Positions 1 to 9,104 of a DNA stretch of 64,000 nucleotides are shown piece after piece (the stretch's first letter is position 1; each line of letters begins with the position of its first letter). The notes beneath the pieces were generated by a model that saw only the letters and a program-made list of their open reading frames with translations, was not told the origin of the DNA and ran no database searches. The translations under genes were made by a program, and so were the position numbers. The stretch is from positions 417,276-481,275 of the forward strand of contig NZ_FOLM01000001.1 in NCBI RefSeq assembly GCF_900112355.1, written 5' to 3'. This DNA comes from Streptomyces aidingensis. Lineage in GTDB: Bacteria; Actinomycetota; Actinomycetes; Streptomycetales; Streptomycetaceae.

Positions 1-96
1 GCCTGCTCGCCTCGGATGTCGATAAGCTGCTCAACTGGCAGACTCGGCGGCACCACTGGAACGGACACGGGACGCTCGGCCCGGGGGGAGCGGCGC

Positions 97-966
97 ATGC
101 CCATGGCAATCGCGGTGACCAGCCCCGATCTTGTGCTGCCGGTCGCCGATCCGCGCACACCCGGCGCCCATGTGCTGCGCCCGCCCGCGGAGCAGGACTT
201 CCCCTCCGCGCTGGCCGAGACCGCCGGACTGCTGGAACGCCATGGTCATCTGCTCGTGATCTATCCGGGCGGCACCCCGCTGCCGCACATCCAGCGGCTG
301 CACGCGGTGCGCGCCCTGCTGGAGGCCGACCGGATCGCCCTGCTGCCCGGCCCGCTGCCGCCGCTGGGCACCGCCGTGCTGGTCCGCCAGCTCCGCCAGC
401 TCTCGGTCTGCGACTTCAGCCCGGGCGTGCTGGCCTCCGCCGCCCGGCTGCTGGCCCACTACGTCTACGCCGGCGCCCAACTGGCCGGCGGCCGGGCCCT
501 GGAGAAGCTGCCGGTCGAGCTGCCCGCGCTGCCGGCCACCCGCTCCGGGGGGCCCTGCGTGGTGCTGGCCGGGCCGACCCCCCAGGTGGTCCGCACCGGG
601 GAGGGCACCCTGGCCGGACCGCAGTTCGCCACCACCCTCACCTACGCCGTCGGCGGCCTGGGCAGCGACTGGGTGGCGGGTGAACTGGCCCGCCGGTGGC
701 GGGTCGGCGGTGTGCACCCGGTGCGGCTCCCGGAACGTTCCCCGCACTGGTGGGGCACCCACAAACTCGTCGAGTTCGCGGCCGGCATCCCCGATGTCGG
801 ACCGCTCTACCAGATGGTCAGCTCGGTGCGGCAGGAGACCTGCCACTGGTGCGGCCTGGCCCTGATCGGGGACCGCTGCGCATTCTGCGCCGCCCCGGTG
901 GTGACACCCGCCGACCGCCGGCCCCCGGCCCTGCCCGCCCTGGTGCCACGCCGTGCCCTGACCTGA
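97..966 (+). CDS. Hypothetical protein with four-cysteine zinc-knuckle tail, first gene of Tad locus
   Basis: I do not recognise the family. The ATG at 97 is preferred because a GGGGGGAG ribosome site lies six bases before it; ATG 103 is an in-frame alternative, and the open frame extends up to 16 without such a site. The 290-residue product is rich in Ala, Leu and Pro, has no membrane segment, and ends with two CxxC pairs (C249/C252 and C261/C264) that look like a small zinc knuckle. It is followed on the same strand by cpaB and the Tad secretion genes, so a role in that locus, perhaps regulatory, is inferred from position only. Confidence 0.75.
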   Translation: MPMAIAVTSPDLVLPVADPRTPGAHVLRPPAEQDFPSALAETAGLLERHGHLLVIYPGGTPLPHIQRLHAVRALLEADRIALLPGPLPPLGTAVLVRQLRQLSVCDFSPGVLASAARLLAHYVYAGAQLAGGRALEKLPVELPALPATRSGGPCVVLAGPTPQVVRTGEGTLAGPQFATTLTYAVGGLGSDWVAGELARRWRVGGVHPVRLPERSPHWWGTHKLVEFAAGIPDVGPLYQMVSSVRQETCHWCGLALIGDRCAFCAAPVVTPADRRPPALPALVPRRALT

Positions 967-1127
967 CCCGGCCGGCCCGGCCCGTCCCGGCCCGCCCGAA
1001 GGCCGAGCCGCCGGAGCTTGCCGCCCGCCCGTCCGGGAAGCCTCCCGAAGACATCCGGCCGGCCACCGCGCCGCCACCGACCAGCCCTCCGCAACCGACA
1101 GACCGACGGAAGAGAGAGACCGGCCCT

Positions 1128-1910
1128 ATGAACGCTCGCCAGCGGCGCGGCGCCGTCCTGCTGCTCGTCTCCGCACTGCTGGCGCTCGCCGCCTTCGCCG
1201 GTGTCCTGGCCGTGGTGCGGGACGTCCGCTCCAAGGTGGGGCCCGAAGTCACCGCCTATGAGCTGGCCGAGGACATCCGGCCCTATGAGGAGCTGAGTCC
1301 CGATCAGTTCCGCGAGGTCTCGATGCCGGAGCGCTATGTGCCGGACACCGCCGTGCGGGATCTGGCCGCGATCGAGGGCAAGGTCGCCGTCGGGCCGCTG
1401 CTCGAAGGCTCCCTGCTCCAGAACGACATGATCTCCGACCGCCCCGATCTGTCCGAGGGCGAGATGGAGATCGCCATCATGATCGACGCCTCCACCGGGG
1501 TGGCCGGGAAGATCTATCCCGGTGCCACCATCAACATGTACGCCGCCTACAGCGTCGACCTGCCCGACGAGGACGGCAGACTGGGCGGTGACGGCGGCGA
1601 ACAGGAGGACATCGAGATCGTCCGGCTCATGGTGAACAACGCCCGCGTCATCGACGTCGGCGACCTCACCGAGGTCGAGGAGGACCGTGAACAGGTCGAA
1701 GTGGTGCCCATCACCTTCGCGCTGACCAACCTGGACGCCCAGCGGGTCGCCTTCGCCGAGGCCTTCGCCGAGCAGGTCCGGCTCGCCCTGGTCGCCCCCG
1801 GCGACGAGCGGGACATCCCGCGCGAGGAGTGGACCTACACCATCGTCGGGGACATCCTCGGCAATCCGCACACCGATCCGCTGCAGTTCGGCGGCGGATC
1901 CTCGGAATGA
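1128..1910 (+). CDS. cpaB: Flp pilus assembly protein CpaB (SAF domain)
   Basis: This 260-residue protein has one N-terminal membrane segment (about residues 9-29) followed by an extracytoplasmic region with the SAF-type beta-clip layout of CpaB/RcpC (about 40-105), then an acidic segment and a RcpC-like C-terminal part. CpaB proteins act outside the membrane in Tad/Flp pilus assembly. The ATG at 1128 is chosen because it directly precedes the hydrophobic segment; upstream open frame is a shadow of the previous gene. It begins the cpaB-cpaE-tadE-tadE-tadA-tadB-tadC series. Its stop codon starts a run of tandem 12-bp repeats. Confidence 0.85.
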   Translation: MNARQRRGAVLLLVSALLALAAFAGVLAVVRDVRSKVGPEVTAYELAEDIRPYEELSPDQFREVSMPERYVPDTAVRDLAAIEGKVAVGPLLEGSLLQNDMISDRPDLSEGEMEIAIMIDASTGVAGKIYPGATINMYAAYSVDLPDEDGRLGGDGGEQEDIEIVRLMVNNARVIDVGDLTEVEEDREQVEVVPITFALTNLDAQRVAFAEAFAEQVRLALVAPGDERDIPREEWTYTIVGDILGNPHTDPLQFGGGSSE

Positions 1911-1955
1911 TCCACCGGATGATCCACCGGATGATCCAGGGAATGTTCCAGGGAA
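1908..1955. repeat. Four tandem 12-bp repeats beginning at the cpaB stop codon
   Basis: Units starting at 1908, 1920, 1932 and 1944 follow TGATCCACCGGA, with the last two changed to TGATCCAGGGAA and TGTTCCAGGGAA. The first three units each place an in-frame TGA after cpaB. Function is unknown; simple tandem duplication is the plain explanation. Confidence 0.9.
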
Positions 1956-2020
1956 TGGGGCCCCGCAGACGTGGCCATGAGAACCATGAGTAAGCAGGAC
2001 TGAGAGCAGGTGCCAACCCG

Positions 2021-3241
2021 ATGACAACGCGCGTACTCCCGGCGGTGAGCGACCCCGACGCCGCTCGCGCCATGGTCACGCTGCTCAGCCAGCTTCCCGG
2101 CTGCGAGCCCCTGGGGCCGGTTCCGGACTCCACCGCCCTGCTCGACACGCTGGCCGCGCAAGCCCACGAAACCGTTGCCGACCTGCCGGAAGTGGTGGTC
2201 ATCCACGAACGGATGGGCCCGCTGCCCGCCCTGGAGCTGATCCGCGAGGTGGCGCTGCGCTTCCCCGCGGTGGGTGTGGTGCTGGCCTCCGCCGACCCCA
2301 CCCCCCGGCTGTACTCCGCGGCCATGGAGGCGGGCGCCCGGGGCCTGGTGGGCCTGCCGCTGTCCTACGACGAGCTGGCGGCCCGGATCACCGCCGCCGG
2401 GCAGTGGGCCGCCGGCATGCGCCGCCACCTGGGGGTGGGCGACGCCATGACCTCCGGGCCGGGCGCCCGGATGGTGACCGTCGCCGGCGCCAAGGGCGGC
2501 GTCGGCACCAGCCTGCTGGCCTGCCAGCTCGCGCTGGCCGCCCGGGCCGGCGGTCCCGGCGACCGGCGGGTGCTGCTGGTCGACCTCGACCTGCTCTGCG
2601 GCGACCTCGGTTCCTTCTTCGACGTGCAGTTCCGCCGCTCGGTCGCCGATCTCTCCGGGATCGCCGACATCACCCCGCAGGTGCTGGCCGAGGCCGTCTT
2701 CCCGCACGAGACCGGGCTGTCGCTGCTGATCGCCCCCGCCGAGGGGGAACGCGGCGAGGACGTCAGCGACACCACCGTCCGGCAGCTCCTCAACGCCGTC
2801 CGCAGCCGCTATGACGTGGTGATCGCGGACTGCGGCTCGCACCTGTCCGGCGCCACCGCCGCGGCGGTGGAGGCCTCCGACACCGCGCTGCTGGTCACCA
2901 CCCCCGATGTGATCTCCGTGCGGGCCGTCAACCGCATGGTGCGGATGTGGGACCGGCTGCAGATCCGCAAGGCCGAGGAGACCCTCACCGTGGTCAACCG
3001 GCTGGGCCGCGGCAGCCATATCCAGCCGCAGCTCATCTCGCGGATCACCGGCACCCGGGTGGCGCGCTCCGTGATCCCGGCGGCCTTCCGCGAACTGCAG
3101 GAGGCCATGGACGCCGGCCGCATCCAGGACCTGGACCACCGGGGGAGCGTGCGGCGGGCCATGTGGGCGCTGGCCGCCGAGATCGGGATCAGCGCCCCCG
3201 ACGCCGCTCCGGCGAGCGGCCGACGGAAGGCGAAACGCTGA
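2021..3241 (+). CDS. cpaE: CpaE/TadZ-family AAA ATPase, pilus localisation
   Basis: The 406-residue protein has an N-terminal receiver-like domain (about 1-130) and a MinD/ParA-type ATPase domain from about residue 150. The deviant Walker A motif KGGVGTS lies at about 158-164, and VLLVDLDL follows as the next MinD-type motif. TadZ/CpaE proteins place the Tad machine at its membrane site. The stop codon overlaps the start of the next gene (TGATG), so translation is probably coupled. Some CpaE receiver domains lack phospho-acceptor residues; this one also shows no clear acidic pocket. Confidence 0.88.
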   Translation: MTTRVLPAVSDPDAARAMVTLLSQLPGCEPLGPVPDSTALLDTLAAQAHETVADLPEVVVIHERMGPLPALELIREVALRFPAVGVVLASADPTPRLYSAAMEAGARGLVGLPLSYDELAARITAAGQWAAGMRRHLGVGDAMTSGPGARMVTVAGAKGGVGTSLLACQLALAARAGGPGDRRVLLVDLDLLCGDLGSFFDVQFRRSVADLSGIADITPQVLAEAVFPHETGLSLLIAPAEGERGEDVSDTTVRQLLNAVRSRYDVVIADCGSHLSGATAAAVEASDTALLVTTPDVISVRAVNRMVRMWDRLQIRKAEETLTVVNRLGRGSHIQPQLISRITGTRVARSVIPAAFRELQEAMDAGRIQDLDHRGSVRRAMWALAAEIGISAPDAAPASGRRKAKR

Positions 3242-3705
3242 TGCCCCTTGCCGTCATACCCCGGCTCCGGACGCGGGCCCGGGACCTGCCGCGGGACGGC
3301 TCCGGCCCCGGACCTGAGCCCGGTCCCGGCCGCCGTGCCGCCGCGGACCGGGGGTCGGTGCTGGTCGAGTTCGTGGGGATGTTCCCGTACATCCTGCTGA
3401 TGATGGCCCTCATCTGGCAGGGCATCCTCATCGGCTACACCTTCTCGCTGGCCGGCAACGCCGCGGACCAGGGCGCCCGGGCGGGCGCCGCCGCCCAGGG
3501 CGGCGCCGGGGCCTGCCAGGACAAGGCCCTGGAGGACCTGCCCGGCGCCTGGCAGGGCAGCGCCGCCGTCACCTGCGCGGACGACGGCACGGTCTACACC
3601 GCGGAGGTGGTGCTGACCGTTCCGGTGCTCTTCCCGGGGGTGCTCTCCTCCCCGATCACCATCGACGGGCGGGCCGGCGCCGCCGACGAGCGGGAGGGCG
3701 GCTGA
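3241..3705 (+). CDS. TadE-family pseudopilin
   Basis: The product has 154 residues. After a basic, Pro/Gly-rich N-terminus comes DRGSVLVEFVGMFP, the hallmark TadE segment with the conserved Glu, leading into one hydrophobic helix (about residues 43-65) and a small cysteine-containing exported domain. TadE-like pseudopilins are cleaved by the A24 prepilin peptidase and belong to the Tad pilus base. The ATG overlaps the cpaE stop. The next TadE-like gene starts 2 bp after its end. Confidence 0.82.
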   Translation: MPLAVIPRLRTRARDLPRDGSGPGPEPGPGRRAAADRGSVLVEFVGMFPYILLMMALIWQGILIGYTFSLAGNAADQGARAGAAAQGGAGACQDKALEDLPGAWQGSAAVTCADDGTVYTAEVVLTVPVLFPGVLSSPITIDGRAGAADEREGG

Positions 3706-3706
3706 C

Positions 3707-4129
3707 ATGCGCGGCAGCGGCAGCGGCAGCGGAGGCGGCGGCGTGCGCCGCGGCCCGGTGTTCCGGCGGGGAACCGCGCGGCGGGACGACGGTGTCACCG
3801 CCGTGGAGTTCGCCGGCTGGCTGCCCATCCTGATCATGGTGGCGCTGGCCGGTATCCAGCTCGGTCTGATCGGCTTCGCCGCGCTCCAGGCCGGCTCCGG
3901 GGCCCGCGCCGCCGCCCGGGTCGCCTCCGTGGAGGAGACCGCCGGGGACTGGGAGCCGGCCGGACAGCAGGCCATGAGCGGCTGGCTGTCCGGCAGCGTC
4001 ACCATGGACGAGGGCTGCGGCGGCGACGGCGAGGTCACCGTCACCGCCACCGTCACCATCCCCTCCGTACTGCCGTTCTTCGGCGGCCTCGGAGACGCCG
4101 CCAAGACCGTCACCATGCCCTGCGACTGA
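3707..4129 (+). CDS. TadE/TadG-like pseudopilin
   Basis: This 140-residue protein has a Gly/Ser/Arg-rich start followed by DDGVTAVEFAGWLPILIM, a second TadE-type processing and helix segment with the conserved Glu. One membrane helix (about 29-52) precedes a compact exported domain with cysteines at C104 and near the C-terminus. It belongs to the Tad operon between the first tadE and tadA. It is probably the partner pseudopilin (TadF-like), though the subtypes cannot be told apart from sequence alone. Confidence 0.8.
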   Translation: MRGSGSGSGGGGVRRGPVFRRGTARRDDGVTAVEFAGWLPILIMVALAGIQLGLIGFAALQAGSGARAAARVASVEETAGDWEPAGQQAMSGWLSGSVTMDEGCGGDGEVTVTATVTIPSVLPFFGGLGDAAKTVTMPCD

Positions 4130-4186
4130 CCACCACCCCGCACGACCGACACCTGTGCACCGAACCCGAACCACCGAGGAGACCGG

Positions 4187-5527
4187 ATGGGCCTGAGGTC
4201 CCGGCTCGCCGCCCAGGACGAGCCCGCCGAGGCCGGCCACGGCGACAGCCGGCTGGTCGCCACCTACCGCGCCAAGCTCCTGGAGGAGATCGACCTCGCC
4301 GAAATGGCCGGCATGGGCACGGCCGAGCGCCGCGAGCGCCTGGAGCGGGTCCTCGGCCACATCCTCAGCCGGGAGGGCCCGGTGCTCTCCGCCCAGCAGC
4401 GCGCCCTGCTGATCCGGCGGGTGGTCGACGAGGCGCTCGGCCTCGGCATCCTCGAACCCCTTCTGGAGGACGCCTCCATCACCGAGATCATGGTCAACGG
4501 GCCGGACCGGATCTTTGTGGAGCGCGCCGGACGGGTGGAGCAGCTTCCGCTCCGCTTCGCCTCCGAGGAACAGCTCATGCAGACCATCGAGCGCATCGTC
4601 TCGGCGGTCAACCGCCGGGTGGACGAGTCCAACCCCATGGTCGACGCCCGGCTGCCCAGCGGCGAGCGGGTCAATGTGATCATCCCGCCGCTCTCGCTGA
4701 CCGGCCCCTCCCTGACCATCCGCCGCTTCCCCCGCGCCTACACCCTGGCCGAACTGATCGGCTTCGGCACCCTGGACCAGCAGATCATGCTGCTGCTGGC
4801 CGCCCTGGTACGGGCCAAGTTCAACGTGATCGTCTCCGGCGGCACCGGCTCGGGGAAGACCACCCTGCTGAACGCCCTGTCCGGCCTGATCCCGCCGGGC
4901 GAGCGCATCATCACCGTGGAGGACGCCGCCGAACTCCAGCTCCAGCAGAACCATGTGGTCCGGCTGGAGTCCCGGCCGCCCAATGTGGAGGGCAAGGGCG
5001 AGGTCACCATCCGGGAACTCGTGCGCAACTCCCTGCGCATGCGCCCCGACCGCATCATCGTCGGCGAGGTCCGCGGCGGCGAGACCCTGGACATGCTCCA
5101 GGCCATGTCCACCGGCCACGACGGCTCGCTGGCCACCGTGCACGCCAACAGCGCCGAGGACGGCCTGATGCGGCTGCAGACCCTGGCCTCCATGTCCGAA
5201 CTCCAGGTCCCCTTCGAGGCGCTGCGCGACCAGATCAACAGCGCGGTGGACGTCCTGGTCCAGCTCGTCCGCCACCCCGACGGCACCCGGCGCATCGAAG
5301 AGGTGGCGCTGCTGGCCAGCCGCGGCCGGGAGCCGTTCCGGATCGCCACCGTGGCCCGCTTCGACGCCCAGCCGATGACCCCGGACGGCACGGTGCCCGG
5401 CGCCTTCCGGCACTTCCCCCTGCCGCGCGCGGTGGCGGAACGCCTCCGCCTGGCGGGCGAATCGCTGCCGGCGGCCTTCGGCGTCCTGCCGGACGACCGC
5501 CGGCTCATCACCAGGGAGGCCCTCTGA
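4187..5527 (+). CDS. tadA: TadA/CpaF secretion ATPase
   Basis: The 446-residue protein is a hexameric type II/IV secretion ATPase that powers Flp pilus extension. Visible signatures are Walker A GGTGSGKTT (about 218-226), the Asp box around ITVEDAAELQ, Walker B RIIVGEVRG (about 290-298) and the His box STGHDGSLATVHANS. The N-terminal domain contains the conserved EIMVNGPDRIFVER segment of CpaF proteins. A GAGGAG ribosome site precedes the ATG. tadB starts 1 bp after its stop, so the energy and membrane platform genes are tightly coupled. Confidence 0.93.
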   Translation: MGLRSRLAAQDEPAEAGHGDSRLVATYRAKLLEEIDLAEMAGMGTAERRERLERVLGHILSREGPVLSAQQRALLIRRVVDEALGLGILEPLLEDASITEIMVNGPDRIFVERAGRVEQLPLRFASEEQLMQTIERIVSAVNRRVDESNPMVDARLPSGERVNVIIPPLSLTGPSLTIRRFPRAYTLAELIGFGTLDQQIMLLLAALVRAKFNVIVSGGTGSGKTTLLNALSGLIPPGERIITVEDAAELQLQQNHVVRLESRPPNVEGKGEVTIRELVRNSLRMRPDRIIVGEVRGGETLDMLQAMSTGHDGSLATVHANSAEDGLMRLQTLASMSELQVPFEALRDQINSAVDVLVQLVRHPDGTRRIEEVALLASRGREPFRIATVARFDAQPMTPDGTVPGAFRHFPLPRAVAERLRLAGESLPAAFGVLPDDRRLITREAL

Positions 5528-5528
5528 C

Positions 5529-6626
5529 ATGGGCGACATGGGCGGCATGGCCGCCGCACCGCTGGCCGCCTCGTTGAGCGCACCGTTGAGCGCGCCGTTG
5601 AGCGCGCCGTTGGCCGTACCTCCCGTCTCCGCGCTGGCCGCCGACAGCTCCGCCCGGCTGTCCCTGCTCGCCCTCGGGCTGGCCCTGCTGGCCGCGGTGG
5701 TCGCCGTGGCCGGCCTGGTCGTCTACGCCTCCGGCCGGGCCGAGCAGCGCGAACTGCTGCGCCGGCTCTCCGGGCCGGCCCCCGCGCCGGCCGACCCGAT
5801 CACCGCCGCCGTCCTGGCCAAGCACTCCCTGCCCGCCCGCAGCCGCCGCTTCGAGCGCGTCGACCGGCGGCTGCGCGGCACCTCCCTCGGGCGCGGCCTC
5901 CGGCTGCGCCTGGCCGCGACCGGTCTCGACATCACCCCCGGCGAGTATGTGGTGTACGTCGGCGGGATCACCGTGGCGCTGTGGCTGGCCGGCGCGGTGG
6001 TACTGGCCCCGTTCTTCGGACCGGTGTGCGCCCTGATCGGCCTCTGGGGCGGCCGTGCCTACCTCAACTGGCAGCGCGCCAAGCGCAATGAGAAGTTCAT
6101 CGCCCAGCTCCCCGAGCTGGCCCGGCTGATCGCCAACGGCACGGCCGCCGGACTCGCCCTGCGCACCGCGCTGTCCATGGCCGCGGAGGAGCTGGAGGAC
6201 CCGGCCGGCTCCGAACTTGCGGTGGTGGCCAACCAGCTCGCCGTCGGCCGCTCCATGGAGGAGGCCCTGGACGAGATGAGCGAGCGGCTGCCCTCCCGGG
6301 AGCTGAGCGTGCTGGTCGCCACCCTGATCCTGGCCAACCGGGCGGGCGGCGCGATCGTCGAGTCGCTGCGCAACCTCACCAGCACGCTGGAGGAGCGCAA
6401 GGAGACCCGCCGCGAGGTGCGCACCATGCTGGCCGAGATCAACGCCACCGCGGTCACCGTCCCGGCGCTCGGACTCGGTGCCCTGCTGCTGATCAACGCG
6501 ATGGCACCGGGGGCGCTGTCCCGGGTCACCGGGTCCACCGGCGGCCAGATCGCCATGCTGGTGTCGCTGGGCCTGTACGCCGTCGGGTTCATGGTGGTCC
6601 GCCGCATCGGACGTATCGATGTCTGA
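5529..6626 (+). CDS. tadB: TadB membrane platform protein (type II secretion F family)
   Basis: This 365-residue inner-membrane protein has one helix near residues 35-60, two more around 135-180 and two at the C-terminus (about 310-360). Between them lies the T2SSF cytoplasmic domain (KFIAQLPELARLIANGTAAG onward). It pairs with TadC as the platform driven by TadA. The N-terminus carries a tandem LSAP repeat from 12-bp DNA repeats (about 5573-5613), so the true start could be later, but no better ribosome site is obvious. Confidence 0.88.
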   Translation: MGDMGGMAAAPLAASLSAPLSAPLSAPLAVPPVSALAADSSARLSLLALGLALLAAVVAVAGLVVYASGRAEQRELLRRLSGPAPAPADPITAAVLAKHSLPARSRRFERVDRRLRGTSLGRGLRLRLAATGLDITPGEYVVYVGGITVALWLAGAVVLAPFFGPVCALIGLWGGRAYLNWQRAKRNEKFIAQLPELARLIANGTAAGLALRTALSMAAEELEDPAGSELAVVANQLAVGRSMEEALDEMSERLPSRELSVLVATLILANRAGGAIVESLRNLTSTLEERKETRREVRTMLAEINATAVTVPALGLGALLLINAMAPGALSRVTGSTGGQIAMLVSLGLYAVGFMVVRRIGRIDV

Positions 6627-6743
6627 CCTGCCGCGGCCCGGACCGGCCGGCCACCGCCACTGTCCGGTGGCCCCCGGGACCCCGGGGACATGGGAGTCAC
6701 CGAGAACGCCGAGGACGCCGAGGACACCGAGGAGGCGCACCGC

Positions 6744-7634
6744 ATGATCGCTCTGCTGCTGGCCCTGGCCGCGGCCGTCGCCGTGGCCGGCGTGGTCGCC
6801 GCCGTCCGGATGCTGCGCTCGGGCACCCCGCTGCCCCCGGACCTGGCACTGGCACTGGAGATCGGCGCCACCCGCACCACGGTCACCGGATCGGCCGTGG
6901 ACCGGCTGGGCATCCGGTTCGTCCCGCTGGTGCTGCGGCTGATGGGCACCAAGGCGGTGGAGCGTAAGCGCCTGCGCATCGACCAGGCGGGCAACCCGGA
7001 CGGCCTGACCATCGAGCGCTATGCCGCCCGCCGCGCCGTCTACGGCCTGCTCGGCGTGTGCACCGCGTTGGTGTTCTTCGCCGCCGGCTGGCCGCTGTTC
7101 GGCCTGTTCGGCCTGGCCTTCGGGCTGTTCGCGGCGGACGCCCTGATCTGGCAGGCGGTCCGGGCCCGCAAGGACGAGATCGAGCGCATCCTGCCGGACT
7201 TCCTGGACGTGATGGCCGTGGTGGTCTCGGCGGGCCTGGGCTTCCGGCAGGCGCTGGACCGGGTCGCCGCCCGCTACCCGGGCCCCTGGTCGCACGAGAT
7301 CCAGATCACCCTGCGCCAGATGGACATGGGGGTCTCCCGCCGCGAGGCGTTCGAGCAGCTGCGCCGCCGCAACGACTCCGACCCGGTCAACCAGTTCGTC
7401 GCGGCGTTGCAGCAGGGCGAGGAGCTCGGTGCGCCGATCGCCGAGACGCTGGTGCAGATCGCCAACGACATGCGGCGCACCGACGCCCAGAACGCCCGCC
7501 GCCGGGCCAGCCGGGCCGTCCCCAAGGCGACCATGGCGACCCTGGTGTTCATGGTCCCGGCCACCATGGTCATCATCGTCACCGGGATGATCCTGGGCTC
7601 GGGCACCGACCTGCTCGGCGTGCTCGACCGCTGA
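6744..7634 (+). CDS. tadC: TadC membrane platform protein (type II secretion F family)
   Basis: The protein has N-terminal, central and C-terminal helices and the T2SSF segment ILPDFLDVMAVVVSAGLGF, typical of TadC. I start it at ATG 6744 (296 aa) because GAGGAGG lies eight bases upstream and the hydrophobic helix begins at once. The ATG at 6690 would add a short acidic run with no ribosome site. It is the last gene of the first Tad operon and converges on the reverse-strand WXG-like gene 22 bp away. Confidence 0.85.
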   Translation: MIALLLALAAAVAVAGVVAAVRMLRSGTPLPPDLALALEIGATRTTVTGSAVDRLGIRFVPLVLRLMGTKAVERKRLRIDQAGNPDGLTIERYAARRAVYGLLGVCTALVFFAAGWPLFGLFGLAFGLFAADALIWQAVRARKDEIERILPDFLDVMAVVVSAGLGFRQALDRVAARYPGPWSHEIQITLRQMDMGVSRREAFEQLRRRNDSDPVNQFVAALQQGEELGAPIAETLVQIANDMRRTDAQNARRRASRAVPKATMATLVFMVPATMVIIVTGMILGSGTDLLGVLDR

Positions 7635-7656
7635 GCGTGCCCGGCCCGGGCGGCGC

Positions 7657-7974
7657 TCAGACGGGCTGGTTCTGCCCGCCGCCTTCGGAGCCGTCGCCCT
7701 CCAGCGAGGACTCCAGGTCGTGGTCCATGGTCTGGAAGGTGTCGACCACCTGCTCGGAGATCTCCTTGATGGCCTCCAGCTGGCCGTCGATCTCCTTGCG
7801 GCCGTCCCGCCAGTTGTCGACGAAGTCCTCCAGGGCCTTCCGGACGCTCTCGTCCCCCATGTCGTCCTCGTAGTTCTCGACATCCTGGCCGGTGCCGTTC
7901 ATCCGGTCCCGGATGGACTGCATCTCCCCGCCGAAGTTCTCCAGCATTTCGAACGGGACCTTGAGATCACTCAT
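7657..7974 (-). CDS. Small helical WXG100-like protein
   Basis: The 105-residue acidic protein is predicted to be almost all helix, with two helical stretches around an NWRDGR turn near residues 53-58, like the helix-turn-helix hairpin of WXG100/ESAT-6 proteins, and a flexible Gly/Gln tail. The exact WxG motif is not present, so membership is only likely. It lies 38 bp downstream of the 213-residue gene on the same strand, and the pair sits inside the Tad locus. No ESX ATPase is visible in the window. Confidence 0.7.
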   Translation of the reverse strand: MSDLKVPFEMLENFGGEMQSIRDRMNGTGQDVENYEDDMGDESVRKALEDFVDNWRDGRKEIDGQLEAIKEISEQVVDTFQTMDHDLESSLEGDGSEGGGQNQPV

Positions 7975-8012
7975 GCGGAACTACCTCCCCGGGAACGGAT
8001 CGGACGAACGGG

Positions 8013-8654
8013 TCACAGGAAGCGGAAGGTGGATGTCACCGCGTCGAAGACGTCGAAGAAGGAGTCGGCCAGGTCCAGCACCTGGCTGCTGCCGGAGACC
8101 AGCGCGATCTTGTCGGCGCTGCCGGGCACCGGAATGTAGGTCTGCATCAGCACCACCCGGAGCAGCCGCGGATCCCCCTGGTATCTGATGTCCTCGACGC
8201 CGTGGGTCCGGGCGACGGTTCCCACCCCGGGAATCTCGACGGTGGACACCCGGCGCCAGGGGTCGCCCTCCTTGCGCGGCTTGATCTCGGTCAGCCGGCG
8301 GGCGATGGCGGCCGGATCGGTGGCGGGCGCCGAGCCGTCCTGGGCACGGGCGTTGATCAGCGACACGGTCAGGCTGGCGGTGATGGGCACCTCGCCGCCG
8401 AAGGCGTCGGCCATGCAGCCGATGTAGGCGGCGCCGTTGTCCCATGCCTCCTTTGCCTGGCGGCGCAGGAAGGTGCGGATGGTCTCGCGGTGCGCGGCCA
8501 TCTGCGGCGAGGCCTTCACCCGTTCCTCGACCAGGCGGCGGATGGAGTCGTCGCGGGTCTCCGGCCGGATGTCGAACTCCCACCAGCTGTCCGGGACCTT
8601 GATGTGGAAGCCCTCCCGCTCCACCGGGACGGTGTCCACCCACTTGCCGGTCAT
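8013..8654 (-). CDS. Hypothetical protein, partner of the WXG-like gene
   Basis: The product has 213 residues, no signal peptide and no membrane segment. It starts at an ATG (8654) and contains a Trp/Phe-rich N-terminal part (VPDSWWEFD) and a mixed alpha/beta remainder ending in a hydrophobic FDVFDAVTSTF stretch. I do not recognise the family. It precedes the WXG-like gene in a two-gene reverse-strand operon between the two halves of the Tad locus. A chaperone or substrate role in a secretion system would be speculation. Confidence 0.75.
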   Translation of the reverse strand: MTGKWVDTVPVEREGFHIKVPDSWWEFDIRPETRDDSIRRLVEERVKASPQMAAHRETIRTFLRRQAKEAWDNGAAYIGCMADAFGGEVPITASLTVSLINARAQDGSAPATDPAAIARRLTEIKPRKEGDPWRRVSTVEIPGVGTVARTHGVEDIRYQGDPRLLRVVLMQTYIPVPGSADKIALVSGSSQVLDLADSFFDVFDAVTSTFRFL

Positions 8655-9104
8655 CCCTGCCCCCTTCCGTGTCCGCGCCGTGCACTCCCGGTCACCGTAC
8701 CGTCCGGCCGGGGGCGCACGACGGCGGACCGGACGCCGGATGACCGGCGGATGTCAACCGACAGCATGCGGACAGCCTCTTTCCGTAGGCAACCCCGTCA
8801 ATCTAACCTGCACACCTGACAAGTGAGGGAGTGCGGCGACCGGCGAACCGGCGGAGGGCGTCCGGCTCCCGCTGCCTGACGGCAGCCTGTGACCGCGGGA
8901 GGGGCGCCATGGCACGACCGGCCCCTGAGGGCGTACCCCCGGGTCCGTCTTCGGTCTGCGAAAGCGGCGCAACTGGACGGAATTGCGCGGGCGCCCAGAT
9001 ACCTGGACACTCGGGTCCGCAGTACGGTGTGGGCTGCACCGCCAGGGGTACCGACACACCATCAGCATCAGGGCCCGCGGGCCCTGCCGGAGGGGATGAA
9101 CGTG
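8655..9104. other. Divergent intergenic region upstream of the Flp pilin
   Basis: This 450-bp stretch separates the reverse-strand pair from the pilin operon and must hold both promoters. A -10-like TACGGT lies at 9023-9028. A perfect palindrome GGGCCCGCGGGCCC sits at 9071-9084, immediately before the pilin ribosome site GGAGGGG (9089-9095). Nothing else recognisable is seen. Confidence 0.5.
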
